Assembly (NCBI RefSeq): GCF_000687475.1
Contig: NC_057316.1
Span: 1,240,001 to 1,304,000 of the forward strand
DNA length: 64,000 bases
Source: Ustilaginoidea virens
Lineage: Eukaryota > Ascomycota > Sordariomycetes > Hypocreales > Clavicipitaceae
Direction: 5' to 3'
In this document: positions 23,900-37,089 of the stretch, piece after piece
Layout of the letters: every line of letters begins with the position of its first letter
Position numbering within the stretch: the first letter of the stretch is position 1
Program-made: the position numbers and the translations under genes
Notes under the pieces: model-generated
The model's database searches: none
Told to the model about the DNA's origin: nothing
What the model saw: the letters and a program-made list of their open reading frames with translations, nothing else

Positions 23900-26556
23900 G
23901 CTACCCTAAATATACTACTATTACTAATCCCCTTATAATTATCTATATAATAATAATCCTTTATTGGAATATATAGAAGAAAACTACCCTTATAAGATTA
24001 ATACTTTACTACTAGCGCGAGCCTAATATTATAGCGATCTAAGATCCTATTGCGCCTAATCGGGCCCTATTAAGCCCTAGCCTTAGAAGATATATACTAG
24101 CAGTATATAGTAAGAAAGTAGCAATATATATCTATAAGCGGTATAGGCCTAGTATATAATCTAGCGAGAAGGGACTTAATTAGTATAGGATCTCTCTACT
24201 ATATACTAATATTTATTTAATTTACTCCTTAGGCTATAAACCGAATTAGATAACCCCCCTTACTATATTTACTAAACTTTTATCTTACCCCTATAGTACC
24301 TTTATTAGGGACTTTAATATATACTATCCTCTTTAGGATAGCCTAGATTAGACCTTACCTAAAATTAATACCCTTTTTAAACTTATAACCTAATAGCGGC
24401 TTAGACTAATTACCCCTCGCGGTAAGGTAATAAAATAGGCACCTAAAAAAAGAAATAGTACTATTAACTATATATAGGTTATATAGGATATTATAGTAGA
24501 ATATCTTAGAAATACTAACCTTATTAGATCTAATTATATCCCCTAGCTTATACGCATTGAGACTGGTAATTACTATATAAAAGCCTCCCCTATAAAGAAT
24601 AATTAAAAGTCCCTTAATTAATACCTTACTTAGGTTAAAGCTAAAAACCGATTTACTACCTTTTATATTAAAGCCTTACTCCACTCCCCTACCGAAATAG
24701 ATATATATACCGTATAGCTTACCGGCTAACTTTAGAGTATTATTAATATTATGGCCCTAAAGAAGGCACCTAAAGCTCTTAGCGTAAAGCCTTAGTGGAA
24801 CTCCTATATTAAAATAGCCTAAAATACCATAAAAAAGGCCTATCGAAAATAGGTAGTATATTATACCCTAAAGAATCTTAGTGCCGTATAAAAGGTAGGG
24901 GCAATCTAATCCTATATAGTATAAAAGGAATAGTATTAATTATAAAAAGAAGCTCTTAATAAAGCTACTGCTTAAAATACCGACTTATAGTCCCTAGAGA
25001 AATAGGCTTATCTATATAGCAGCCTCCCGCCTAAATTAAGAGAAATCCCCCTATTAAAATAAGGCAGCCTAGGCCTAAAAGCTATAATATATAAGGAAAA
25101 AGTATAGGTCCTTATTAAGCGGTTTTTCCCTACCTCTTAAGCTACTTATAATAATATCTCTAACTTAATATTCCTTTAGCTTACTACTATTATATTCCCC
25201 CCTATTAATTCCTTTTCCTATAAAAAGATATATATCGCATTATACAATATAGTAGGCTAGAAAGTATTAGGCCCTAATAGGCTTTTAATAAGATTCCTTC
25301 AAGTATATAGCCCCTTACTTATTACTACTCTTATATATCTCCTAAACGAGATATACTATATTAAGTACTACCTAGCTCTATATCGGGAGGCTAGAATAGT
25401 AGTATTATAGAAACTAGGGAAAAAGCTAAAGGAGTACTCTAAAGCAAAAGGCTAAAGGCTAATATTACTCTTTAACTTAATAGGAAAAGTCTTAGAAGCT
25501 ATAATCATATAGCGGCTTACTACTACTTTTAAAAAAGGTAACCTCTTTTTAGACCTCTAAATAAGCAATAGGGCAAACCGGTTAACTAATATAGCCTTAA
25601 GTATACTAATCGAAATTATATATACGACTTAATACTATAGTAGGATCGCCTTGCTATTTTAATTAGATATTTTAGCTATATTTAATACTATTAATTATAC
25701 CCGCTTTATCTACTTATTGCTAAAAAAAAGGCTCCCACCTTAGCTAGCAGTATAAATATATAGCTTTACTAACTTATATTTAGTGCGAATCTACTTTAAA
25801 AGGCAATTTATAAATAAACTGCTAATTACCGCTAAGGTCCCTTAAGGGTCTTTTCTCTCTTTTATCCTCTTTTTTATCTATATTATACTACTCTATAAAA
25901 AATTATAGGAGGTTATATTAATTATTACATTAGGCTTCGCTAATGATATTAATATTATAGCCTATAGGAGAGATATAGGGGAGACTAAAGTACTACTTAA
26001 GAAAGTATAAGCTATCTATAGCGATTAGTTTAAGCAAATAGAATTAAATTTTAACCCTAGTAAAAGTAAGCTTATCTATTCTACCTATACATATAAAGCA
26101 GATAAGACCCTAGTATAGCTTAAGACCGCTATAATATAGCCGAAATAATATATTAAGTTCTTAGGAGTCGAAATCTATTATAAGCTAAAATAGAGGGAAT
26201 ACTATATTAAAATCGTAAAGAAACTTAAGCGGTAGTAACTCGCCTTTATAGCGATAGCGGTCTCTACCTAAGGCTATTAATATCGGGAAGTATGCCTTAT
26301 TTATATATAGGTTATCTGAATCTCTATCGCTTTTAGCGTAAGGGTATAGTATACCCCTACCGCCCTTAGAGGGGTAATAAAAGGTATTATAAAATCCTTA
26401 GCTATAGAATAATTAGCCTATCTCTATATAATTACCAAGGCCTTTAAGGCTATACTATTAAATACCCTTAAGATTAAAGCGGCTATACCCCTAATCGACC
26501 TCTATTTTAATTATATCTATTAGCAATTCCTTAAAAGAATAGCTAAAATAGGTATA
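23900..26556 (+). pseudogene. LINE-A copy 3 ORF2, endonuclease and RT part
   Basis: This is the main LINE enzyme. The N-terminal AP-endonuclease-like domain is marked by REPNIIAI-DP at about 24017-24049 (usual form EPDIIAIQEP) and by an SLDQTLPK-like segment near 24345. RT follows with VP-GS-LS at about 25840-25860 and the active-site box GFANDINIIAY at about 25930-25965, with one Asp of FADD changed to Asn. The frame can be followed for nearly 2.6 kb through TAA/TAG stops with no indel that I noticed. It continues at 33196 beyond the LINE-C insertion. Confidence 0.82.
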
Positions 26557-28070
26557 TTATTATTATTATTATTATTAAATTACTCTAGGGGGCTATTCTA
26601 AGCTAGAAATGCCTATCTAGTACTCCGGCAAATAATCCGGAAGGGAAAAACCCGAGGTCTAGGGGGAAAACCCTTCCTACTAGTATAATTATAACGACTA
26701 GGGAGTCAGGCCCCCAAAGGGGCCGACGGGTTTCTAATATATAGAAAAGGTAGGTACGCTATCGCTTAGGATCGTACTTAGCGGCAGTATTAGGAAGAGT
26801 GTAAGAGCGATCTAGAGAAAGTAGGTCTAGAAAAAGATAGGTCTAATATCTATAGGGGAGGGGTGGTCCTAGGTTAGTATACTATAAATCGAAAGTGAAG
26901 TAGGGGTTATATAAGCGGGGCAATACCGGCTATACAGCACGCGCGCCGGCTATACGGTATATGTATCGCGTAGGGGCATTAGAGCAAAAGTAAGGGAATT
27001 TTCTATTATTAGAGCTATATTGGCAGCGAATCGGCTATAGGGGGGGTGCTTAATAGAAGGTAAGTAGTATTAGGTTGGAGGTTAAGGTAAGCTAAATATA
27101 AAGAGAGGGTATAAGGGCCTTTAATCGGGCGAAAATATAAAGGTATAGGTGCCCCCTAACTTTTTAATCCCTTTTTCTTCTTTTCTATATAGCTATTATT
27201 TTTCTATATATAATCCCCTTAAGCCTTATTCTCTCTAGCGCTATAGGGATAATCCTAACCTATACAGTAGGGCGGTAATAATAGCAGTAGCATTAGCATT
27301 AACGATAGTGGCAGCAATAGCATTAGCAGCAGCAATAGCAGTAGTAGTAATAGCCACAATAATAGCAATAATAATAATAGTAGTAGTATGCCGAAAAAAT
27401 CGGCATCTTTAGATAAAGGGGTAGGTACTACCCGCTCCCGCTATACTAGTATTATTGACCCGCTATTACTAGCCTAGTAAGCTATAAGGCTAGCCCTATA
27501 ACTCTTGCCTAATATAAGCTAAAAACCCTAAATATCGTTACTACTCTTAATAAAATAAAGCCTGACCGACCGAACCCTAATCTAATTAGCATTCGAACGA
27601 TAGTAATACGGTATAATACTATATAGGGCCCAGGGCAGTATGTTTTGTATATATTACGATAGGGAAGACCTACCGACCCTTTAAATAGACTCCTAAGAAC
27701 TAAGAGTATATTTATACCCTCTTAGGTATCTAAAAGGTATTAGCTATAGGGAAGGAGGTACATATAAAGTGCGGGGACTATATAGGATAGGTACTAATAT
27801 AGATAGGTTGATAACTATTACGCCCTCTAGTTAAGGGCGCGGTAGGTATTAACTGCCTATAGTAGGGGGAAGGTAGTAGTGGTAGCAGTAGTAGTAGGGG
27901 GGAGTATCGCTCCTAAGGTGACCTAAGAAGCGCTAGACCTTAAAAAGCATAAAGTAGAAATATTAGAGGGCATTTAGGCTATATTAGAGCTGCTTGTCTT
28001 TTAGGGGCAGAAGAGGGTGGTAAAAGGGGAGAAAGAGAGGGGGAAAAGGGAGGGGGGGCTACTATAAGGG
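26557..28070 (-). other. LINE-C copy 1 3' UTR
   Basis: This holds the (TAA)n tail, the 3' hairpin (26651-26666, eroded here), a long AGCAAT/AGCATT/AATAAT tract at about 27280-27380, and a G-rich run at about 28015-28105. The same order is seen at 60398-61930 in copy 2. No coding frame is apparent. Confidence 0.6.
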
Positions 28071-31000
28071 CCGGCAGGAGAGGGGGAAGGGGGGGGGGAG
28101 GGGGGCTTTAATATTAATATTATGGCTTTAGGGTAGCTAAGAATTAATTATATTTATCTACCTACTATATCTCCTTTCTCCCGCATTAGGATATTATTAT
28201 TAGATATTAAGGGCAGTATTGGGCGGTTAAGGTCGGCCTAGTGCCTTTATAGGGGTAGGTCGCTAAAGCGATTAAGTAAATTAGAATTAGTTAAAGCGAT
28301 CGAGGCTAAAGATCTAGCGTATAAATTAGCGGGCGAGGCTTAGCTTATTAAGGGTAATAGAGATCCCTTAATAGTCTTAGAAGAGGCTTAGGCTAATCTT
28401 ATATAGCTATTAGCGCTATTATTTATATTTTAGGCAAGAGAGGATTAGGTAATAATAGTCTTTAGGGGCCTTTTTATATTAGTAGAGAGGCGAGGGCATA
28501 ATAGGGATTTAGTACTAATAGAGGAAGGAGTTTAATCCGATCTTTTCTATATAAAGCTAGGTAAGTATAGCCGATTTATATTTAAGGAGGCTATTATAGA
28601 GCTGAATTATTATAGCTATAGATTAGAAGTTTAGGGCCCTTTTTGCCGCTATAGGCTTATACCGCTGCCGTCTCGCTTTTATAGCGGTTTAATATTTAGA
28701 CTATTTAGTAAGCTACTCTTTTGCCAGGTATTCCTCGGCTATTAGCTACTATAGGTCGAGTTTTAGGAATAAGATATATATCTAGGGTCTTTTATAGTTG
28801 CTCCGCCGATAGCATTTAAATATTACTATTATTATAATAAAAGCATAGTTAATTCGTTTAGCTATCCTAATCTTTACTATCCTTTCTAAAAATTACTAGC
28901 AGATATAGTTTAGATATAAATCGATAAGTAGTATAGCCGCCTTAATCTTAAGGATATCTATTAGTATAGCCTTAAAGGCCTTAATAATAGTTCAAAGGCA
29001 AAATAATTACTTTATAGTTAGTAATTTTATAATACCTTTCGCTATCCTACTAGGGGCGGTAAGGGTATACTAAACTCTTACGCTAAAGGCGATAGTAATA
29101 CGAATAACCTATATATAAACTAATCAGGCCTCCCTATATTAATATCCCTATATAGAGGCCGCTATTGCCGTAAGGGCGAGTCGCTACCGCTTAAGCTTTT
29201 TAGCTATTTTTGCGCGGTATTTATGCTACTAAAGTTTTCGGTAGATTTTAACCCCTAAGAAATAGGCGTACTACTTTAGCTAAATTATTACAATCCTAAA
29301 TCGGATTAATATCTTATCTACCTTATAGATATATATAAAATAGATAAGCTTATTCTTCCTTAGGTTAAAATTAAGCCTAGCTTACTTAAACCACTTATTA
29401 TAGATCGTCTATGCCTTTTTAAATAAGGTCTAAGTCTCCCTTATACTCCTCCTATATACTATAATATTAGTATTATCTATAAACCCTAGGGTAATAATAG
29501 AAGCTACTTCTTTAAGCCTTTTATAGAGTAGTATAATATAGACTAAAAAGAGGATAAAGGAAAAAAAGGACCCTTATAGGACCCTAGCGGTAATAGGTAG
29601 GTTATTAGTTAATTTGCCCTTAAAGTAAATTCGTACTATATAAGAGTCGGTAAAGCTATAGACCTATACTATAATCTATAGCAGTAATCCCTTTTCTAAA
29701 AGCAGGTAGGTAAGTCAAATATAGTTTACTATATTAAAGGCTATAGATATATTAAGCTAAAAGAGCGAGGCAATCCTGCCGTAATGCTATACTATATAAA
29801 CTATTTCTATAAGAGTACTAAGGGCTATATTTATAGAACGATTAGCTTTATTTCCTATCTAAAGGTCTAAAAGTAGGTTACCCTCCTTAAAGGCAATAGT
29901 AAGCTAGTATACTATTACGGCTTCTAAGACTTTACCGATTAAATTAAGTAAGGATATTAGTCTTTAGCCTCCCACTTTAGAGTATTCCTTTAGTTTCTTT
30001 CCTAGCTTTCTTAATATAACTATATAGGCCTCCCGGAATTAAGCCGGATAGTACTTAATATAGTAGGACTTATTAAAAAGATAGGTAAAAGCTATAATTA
30101 AAGGGGGGCCATATACCTTAAGGAATCCCATAAGTAGCCTGTCCGGTCTAAAGGCCTTTTAGCTAGCTATATAGTAAAAGGCGGTATAGACCTCTTTATA
30201 TATAAATCTCTTATATAGTAGAAACTCTATATTAGTAAATTAGGGGAAGGTCAGGTCCGGTATATCCTTAAATATTATATAGGACTAAGGGAAGAAATAT
30301 TAAGTAAAGACCTATACTTTTTTACTATATATAGTTATTAAAGGGTGGCTAAGGCTAGCGCATTTAAGTAATAGGATCTCCTTAGATTCGGGGGGGAGGC
30401 CACTATATAGTCTAGCCTATTATTCTAGGGACTAAAGGTTTGTATTTTATACTATAGCTTTCCTTAATGCCTCTCTTTAGGAGTATTATTACTTTTCTTA
30501 TATAACCTAGGTTTAGGTAGCTCTTACGTTTTAAGCAGCCCTATAGTTTTCGGGGGTATAGCATACTACCTACTTTTAATATACTTTCTTCGCAGCGATA
30601 GCGGCTATTTTTATATAATTATTCTACTATAGTTCTATAGCGGGGGCTCTAGGGGTTTTCTTTAGGGCTGCAATATCTATAATTTCTTAAAGTTAGCAAG
30701 TAAGCTATTTAGTATATATATTTATTTTTTTAGGAGAGCTAAGCGGGGCTGTAGTAGCAGCGGGCGTAAGGCGGTTTTTAGCTTCTATTTAAGTAAGGTA
30801 TTAGTTAAGGGATTTTTAGCTATTTTTTGGGTAGGCTTTAGCGGCTTATAGGTTGCCGGTATCGATATAGATAAGCTATAGGATATAATCGGACCCGGCA
30901 AGGTTTATATTGCCGAGGTACTTAATAGTAAGATCTTATATAACCTAGGTATAGTCTATAGTACTATTTTTTTTATTTAGCGCTTACTATATGATTTCGC

Positions 31001-31480
31001 TATAGGGGGTCGCTAGGCCGAATCTTTATTATATTATAAGGTCGAAGAGGGTATTAATACTAAATAAGGTTCTATCTAGGCTATCCTATAAGGGATAGTA
31101 TATATTAAAGTCCCTAATAAATACGCTTTAGGGTTAGGGCGGGAGCCTTATAAGGTCTATAAGGGGGGTAGTCTAATTATATTTATAGCCTAGGGAGTAA
31201 ATAGAGTAAATATTAATTTTAAAGAGGCAGACCTTATACTAGTTAAGTCCTTTCTCGGTAGTCTATATGCTAGGACCGTGCCGCTTATAGATATATATTG
31301 CCGCTTATCTGCTATAGGCTACTAATATATATTTGCCAAGGCTTAGGCTCAGTAGGGCATAATTAGGCGCGGCAGGTTCTTAGATTGCTATAATATTAGC
31401 TTTACTTTAGTAGTAGAGCGCTATTTATATAAGGGAGGTTTTCTTCTATATATTCTAATAGAGGACTAATATTATGCGGA
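28070..31480 (-). pseudogene. LINE-C copy 1 ORF2 (endonuclease-RT)
   Basis: Minus-strand ORF2. The RT box at 29452-29492 reads ITLGFIDNTNIIVY, that is FADD with A to I and D to N changes. The C-terminal Cys/His region lies near 28640-28690. The N-terminal endonuclease part lies at about 31400-30700 by collinearity with LINE-A. In-frame stops are frequent. Limits are estimated from the end of ORF1 and the start of the G-rich 3' UTR. Confidence 0.7.
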
Positions 31481-31499
31481 TAGGCGTATAAGGGTTAGT

Positions 31500-32960
31500 A
31501 GCGGCGGTATATTAGTAGTTACGGCAGAGGTAGAGGTTAGGGCTAGAGTAGGTGCAGGCTCTAGGGCCGATAGGGTCCTAATCTGTTCTAATATTAAGAC
31601 CGGTTATAAGAATATAGTAAGGGTATAATTTAGTCTAGTATTAAATATTCCTCTAAAGATAGAGCCCCTTTAGCTAGGGCGGCGGCTATATTTATATAAG
31701 GAGGATCCTCTTAAGATAATACTCTCGATTAGTTCCCTTAAGGGCAAAGTATTAGCTACTTTATATTAGTTCTATTCCGAGATAGGAGTAGTATTTATAG
31801 ATATTATAGGAGGCGCTATAAAAAGCTTAGGTCGGCTAATATAAGAATTCCTAGCTAATTTTTACTACTTATTTAAGGTTCTATAGAGGCAGGACTACAT
31901 TAGGTATAGGCCTTTATAGTTAAAGTATAACTTCTTTTATCTATAGGAGACTATTAGGCAGGCCTACTCTTCTTCCAGGTGCCTTTCCACGCTATATCGG
32001 CTGCACTATAGGGCCGCTATACAGTAGGCCGCAATATATCCAAACTTAAAGCAGTTATAGCACTATTTAGGGTATAGGGCATTATTATAAGGTTCAGCTT
32101 CGAATATCTCTACCTAGTAGATAATACTAGACTTATAGAGCTTATTAGCGAGGTTAATAGAGTTTACGCCTATAATTAAGAGTATATACATAGCGGTCTT
32201 ATATAGGCGGTAGGGGGAGGCTCTAATAAAGCCTTCTCTATTTGCTTTAGTAAGGTTTCAGCAGATTTCTTTAGTTGCAATATTCGCTATATAGCTAATA
32301 GGGAAATTCTTAATAATAAGACTAAATAAGTATTAGTTTGGTTCTACCTCCTGCCTAAAGGCGGGTTAGACCTAGATCGTATTAGTAATAAGACTTTTTA
32401 CTGCTTCTTCTATAAAGGTGATAATAGTATCGCCGCTATATAGCCTATGTACTGCGACTGTGGCGTTCCTAGTAGTAGCTCTATTAATAGTATCTATAAT
32501 TTCGACCGGTATTTAGTTGCATAAGACCTTACTGATACTATTGCCTTTAATTAAAATTTCCCTATAGATATATAGCGGGACCGGAAGGGGAGCGATAGTA
32601 TATTAGGGTAGTATAGCAGTAGTAGTATATCCTTATGCCGCGATATTTGCCTAGATAGTAGCCGGCGCCTATTTTAGGATATCCTAGAGGGCCGATTTAA
32701 CGGCTTTTTCAATAGTCTTCAAAATTATATTAGTAAAAGTGCTAATAGGGTCTAGGGTAGCCTTACTATAGGCTATATTGGCTATAGTTTTTATGATTTC
32801 TCGCACTCGTCCTAATACCGCTAGGGGGATATAATCTTAGAGCTCTTTTATTAATTCTTTAATTATAACGGCAGTAGGTCGCTTCCGCTCTTAGGCAGGT
32901 TTAGTTTCAGTCTAATTATACTATATACTATTTGCGATTATAGTAGTAGGGTTGTAGCGG
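31500..32960 (-). pseudogene. LINE-C copy 1 ORF1 with CCHC knuckle
   Basis: Minus-strand gag-like ORF1. The knuckle CYNCFKFGYIAAYC at 32062-32021 keeps all three Cys and has Tyr in place of the zinc-binding His (CAY to TAY, C to T). A second CS-Y remnant follows. The start codon equivalent to ATG 22562 reads ATA. Together with LINE-A it shows that ORF1 knuckles are a shared trait of these families. Confidence 0.7.
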
Positions 32961-33195
32961 CTGTATATAATGCCGCCCCTATTCCCTCTATTGATATCTA
33001 TTACTTTATTCGCGCCCGCTGCGCCTACTCCCTAAACGCGATGCGCTATAGGCGAGGGGGGTAAACGGACGAGAGGAAGCGATTAGGATTATTAGAATTA
33101 ATTTTAGAGGCGGTTCCGTGCCGCTACCTAGGTGCAGGCGAAATCGCGAAGAGTTTTATAGGTTATTTCAGAATATAACTTCTAAAATAGGTATA

Positions 33196-33960
33196 ACTAA
33201 TAGGATTAACCGCGTATTAATAGTAGTAGTAGCAATATTTTAATACTAATAAAAGAAAGGCTACTAAAGACCCCTAGCCTATATACTATTCCTCGATCTT
33301 AATCTTAACTAGCTCCTAGCTAAAGAATAATTAGTAAAAGATTAATATAATTAATAGTAGAATAATTAGGCAATAGTAAAAGTAAAACGCCCCTAGTATA
33401 GGACCCTAGCGGCTAAAAGGGCACTAGACTTCTAATCTATAGCGAAAATAACCTAACTATATGAAGGCCTATAAAAGTATAAGTCGGCAATACTTACCTA
33501 ACTCTATATAAAAAAAATCGGCTTTAATTCCTTCCTCTGCCTTTAATAAGTACCCTTAGTACTATTACCTCTCTACCGCTATAAGAAAGGCCTAGAAGAC
33601 TTTTATTATATTATCCTCTCCTACCTAAAGTATTATAAATAAAGGTGTATACTCTTTAGACCTAATCTTAGCCTTAGCTTATTTTATAACCGATATAATA
33701 TATCTATCGCACTTAATAAACTATACCTTATATAAATAATCGCCTGCTAAATACTTAATATCAACCGATTTAATTAATTCTAACTCGCCTAATCCTTTTA
33801 ATATAATATAGCTAAAAGAGCTATTAAACTCCCCTATATAGCCCCTATATAATATTTATAGTAATCCCGCAATAGGAATAAAGAGCCCTAAAAATAAGCA
33901 AATCTCTTAGGCCCTATAGGCTAAAACTAGTCGATAGTTATTATCTTAATATTAAAGGCA
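33196..33960 (+). pseudogene. LINE-A copy 3 ORF2, C-terminal part
   Basis: This continues 23900-26556 after LINE-C copy 1. Around 33400-33640 it reads YRTLAAKRALDF, then ILTQL, KIGFN-FLC, LLPLYRY and DFYYIILSYLKY. That is the LINE C-terminal pattern (LRTGKIGLNAFL..C.C..GEE...H.LL.CP.Y), with Cys and His residues replaced by Tyr. The frame ends in the pyrimidine-rich start of the 3' UTR. Confidence 0.65.
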
Positions 33961-35341
33961 TCCTTTTTTCTTTCCCCCCTTTTACTCCCTTTATTGCCTT
34001 CCCCCCCTTTATCCCTATTATTATTAGTTTATTCCCCCTCTAAAGCCCCCTCCCCCCCTCTTAGGCTAGGAAAACCTATAATAATATAGTAATATCCTTT
34101 TAGGTATAGGCCTATCGTTCTAAAGTAAAAACTTTTTTTTTCTTAAAGTCTAATATCTCTTAGGTTACCCTAGAAGCACTAAGGCCCCCTACTGCTGCTA
34201 TTACTATTGCCGCTGCTTATTTATGCCCTTAAGAGGTAGATACCTATTTAGCCTTCTATTAAAGGGCCTTATAGTTATCTACCTAAAGGTAAAGATAGTC
34301 AGCTAGTAACCTATACTATATATAAATCGAAAATGCATTTTTATCCCCCTAGTAATAGTCTCCTATACATTTAAGAGTTCTTATATTAGGACCCAATTCC
34401 TAAGGGTCCTTTCTAGGGGTATATATATTTTACCCGCTAAGGCATAAGGATAGTAGGCTGCTTTAGTCCCTATCTATATTAGCCTCGCTAGAAAGTAGGT
34501 ACGACCTAGCCTATACCTTATTAACTATAGTATTAATACTTAAAGTCCTCCGAGCGTATTAAATATAGCTTATATAGCTATACATATAGTTCTCTAGGCT
34601 ATTATATAAGGGTTAGAAGCGGTTCTATAGCGCGCTAGACTTATACTCACCCCTTTATCTAGTATCGCTAACCGTTTAGGCATTTTTGCTTCTACTATTG
34701 CTATTCTTATTCTTATTATTGTTATTATAGCTATTACTATTGCTATTATTACTGCTGCTGCCGATCTACTAATAGGGTTAGTATCGGCCCTATACCGCAA
34801 TAGAGGGGTTATTATATACCTTAGAATTAGCGCTATAAAGGAAAAAAAGAAAAAAAAGAAAAGGCATAAAGCTAGGGGGTATTGCTAACCTATATACTAA
34901 TGTAATGCCTAAGGCTAATCGCTTTTATCTTTAAATTTGGCTTACTTTTGCCTATATACTATAGACTAATACGCCTAAGATACGCCTAGGCCCCTAAAGG
35001 CGCGCATCCGGCGAAAATACTATTAATCCTATCCTCTTAGCCTTACTTTCCCCTTATTTCTCACCCAATAGTACTTTAACCTAGGCCTAATACTCCCGGA
35101 ACTTATACTCGCACTCTTCTTAAGTAATACTGCTAAATATAGTCTTAAGCGGTCGCATACCCTACTCTCTTATATACCGGATACCCGCCGCCCCTACTGT
35201 AGGGCAATATAAAGTAGAAATCAAGATTGTAGGAAGGGTTTTCCTCCCGGCTGCCAGGTTTTTCCTTTCCGAATCATCTCTATAGAAGTACTAGATACGT
35301 TATTTAGCTCTAAATAGCCTCTAGCGTAATTTAATAATAAT
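33960..35341 (+). other. LINE-A copy 3 3' UTR
   Basis: A pyrimidine-rich head (33960-34060), trinucleotide tracts (34195-34225 and 34690-34780), the GGTTTTCC hairpin block near 35235-35265, and (TAA)n ending at 35341 against the TSD. The minus-strand 68-codon frame at 34594-34800 is Ile/Ala-rich antisense sequence. Confidence 0.6.
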
Positions 35342-35354
35342 ACTTAGGGCTATA

Positions 35355-37080
35355 TTAATTAACCGGTTTGCCCTATTGCCTATTTAGAGGTCTAGGAAAA
35401 GATTACCTTTTTTAAAAATAGTAGTAAGCCGCTATATAACTGCGGCTTTTAAGACTTTTCCTATTAGATTAAAGAGTAATATTAGTCTTTAGTCTCTTGC
35501 CTTAGAATACTCCTTTAGCTTTTTCCTTAGTTTCTATAGTACTATTACTCTAGCCTTTTAGTATTAAGCCGAATAATACCTAATATAGTATATCTTATTT
35601 AGGAGGTATATAAGAGTAGTAATAAGTAGGGGGCTATATACTTTAAGGAATCCTATTAGGAGCCTATTAGGGCTTAATGCTTTCTAGCCTGCTATATTGC
35701 ATAATACGATATATACCTTTTTATAGGAAAAAGAATTAGTAGGGGGGAATATAGTGGTAGTAAGCTAGGGGAATATCGGGTTAAGGATATTTTTATAAAT
35801 AGCTTAAGAGGTAGGGAAGAATCATTTAGTAAAGACTTATACTTTTTCCTTATATATTATAGCTTTTAGGCCTAGGCTGCCTTATTTTAGTAGGGGGATC
35901 TCTTTTAATTTAGGCGGGAGGCTGCTATATAAATAGGCCTATTTCTCTAAGGACTATAGGTCGGCATTCTAAGCGGTGGCTTTATTAAAGGCTTCTCTTT
36001 ATAATTAATACTATTCCTTTTATATAATATAGGATTAAATCGCCCCTGCCTTTTATATAACACTAAGATTCTCTAGGGTATAATATACTACCTATTTTCG
36101 GTAGGCCTTTTTTATAGTATTTTAGGCCATCTTAATACAAAAGTTCTACTAAGGCTTTATACTAAAAGCTTTAGGTGCCTTTTTTAGGGCTGCAATATTA
36201 GTAATACTCTAGAGTTAGCTAGTAAACTATATAGTATATATATCTATTTTAGCAGGAGAGTAGAATAAGGCCTTAGTATAAGAAATAGTAAATCAGTTTT
36301 TAGCTTTAATTTAGGCGAGGTATTAATTAAAGGACTTCTAACTATTCTTTATAAGGGGGGCTTTTATATAATAATTATTAGTTTCGATATATATAAGCTA
36401 AAGGATATAATTAGATCTAGTAAGGTTAATATTTCTAAGATATTCTATTATAATATCTTATATAACTTATATATAGTTAATAGTATTATTTCTCTTCTTA
36501 GGTACCTATTTTATTACCTTATTATAAGGGGTGGCTAGTCTAAGCTACTATTAGGTTATAAGTTTAAAGAAGGTATTAATCTTAAGTAAGATCTAGTCTA
36601 AACTATCCTAAAGAGGATAATATATATTAAAGTCCCTAATAAAAGCACTATAGGGGTAGGATAAAAGCTTAATAAGTATAGTAAAAAAGGTTATCTAATT
36701 CGGTTTATAGCCTAAAGAGTAAATTAAGTAGATATTAGTATATAGTAAAAAGATCTTATATTAGTTAGGTCCCTTCTTATTAAACTATATATTAGGCCTA
36801 TATCGCTTATAGATATATATTGCTGCTCTCCTACTATATAATATTAGTATATATCTTCTAAGGCTAGGGCTTAATAGGGCCTAATCGGGCGCAATAGGTT
36901 CTTAGATCGCTATAATATCGGGCTCGCATTAATAGTAAAGTGCTAACCTTATAAGGGTAGTTTTCTTCTATATATTTTAGTAAAGGATTATTATTATACG
37001 GATAATTGTAAAGGGGTTAATAGCAATAGCATATTTAGGGTGGCTATAGGTTAGGTACCTAAGGTAGGCGCGGTCATACT
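35355..37080 (-). pseudogene. LINE-A copy 2 ORF2, endonuclease and first half of RT
   Basis: This is the minus-strand 5' half of ORF2, collinear with 23900-25600 of copy 3. The endonuclease PDIIA-like segment falls at about 36880-36910. It breaks at 35355 where copy 3 inserted and continues at 22318. Stops are TAA/TAG. Confidence 0.7.
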
Positions 37081-37089
37081 ATAGTCTAA

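Larger units (their letters stand above)
26557..33181 (-). mobile_element. LINE-C copy 1, full length
   Basis: A 6625 bp LINE read right to left, with a 14 bp duplication CTAAAATAGGTATA (26543-26556 and 33182-33195) and a (TAA)n tail at the left end. It is related to LINE-A (same domain order, same style of 5' block and 3' tail) but diverged, notably in the 3' UTR. About 30 nt of extra sequence lies between its CGCGATTTCGCC block and the right TSD, unlike other copies. It is the innermost and therefore youngest element of this nest. Confidence 0.9.
22319..35341 (+). mobile_element. LINE-A copy 3 (inserted in copy 2)
   Basis: It comprises 22319-26556 and 33196-35341, 6.38 kb, in the opposite orientation to its host copy 2. 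A perfect 13 bp duplication, ACTTAGGGCTATA, flanks it. It is interrupted by LINE-C copy 1 (TSD CTAAAATAGGTATA). It is the only LINE-A copy in the window that still has an ATG at the ORF1 start, so it gives the best view of the family's coding structure. Confidence 0.9.
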
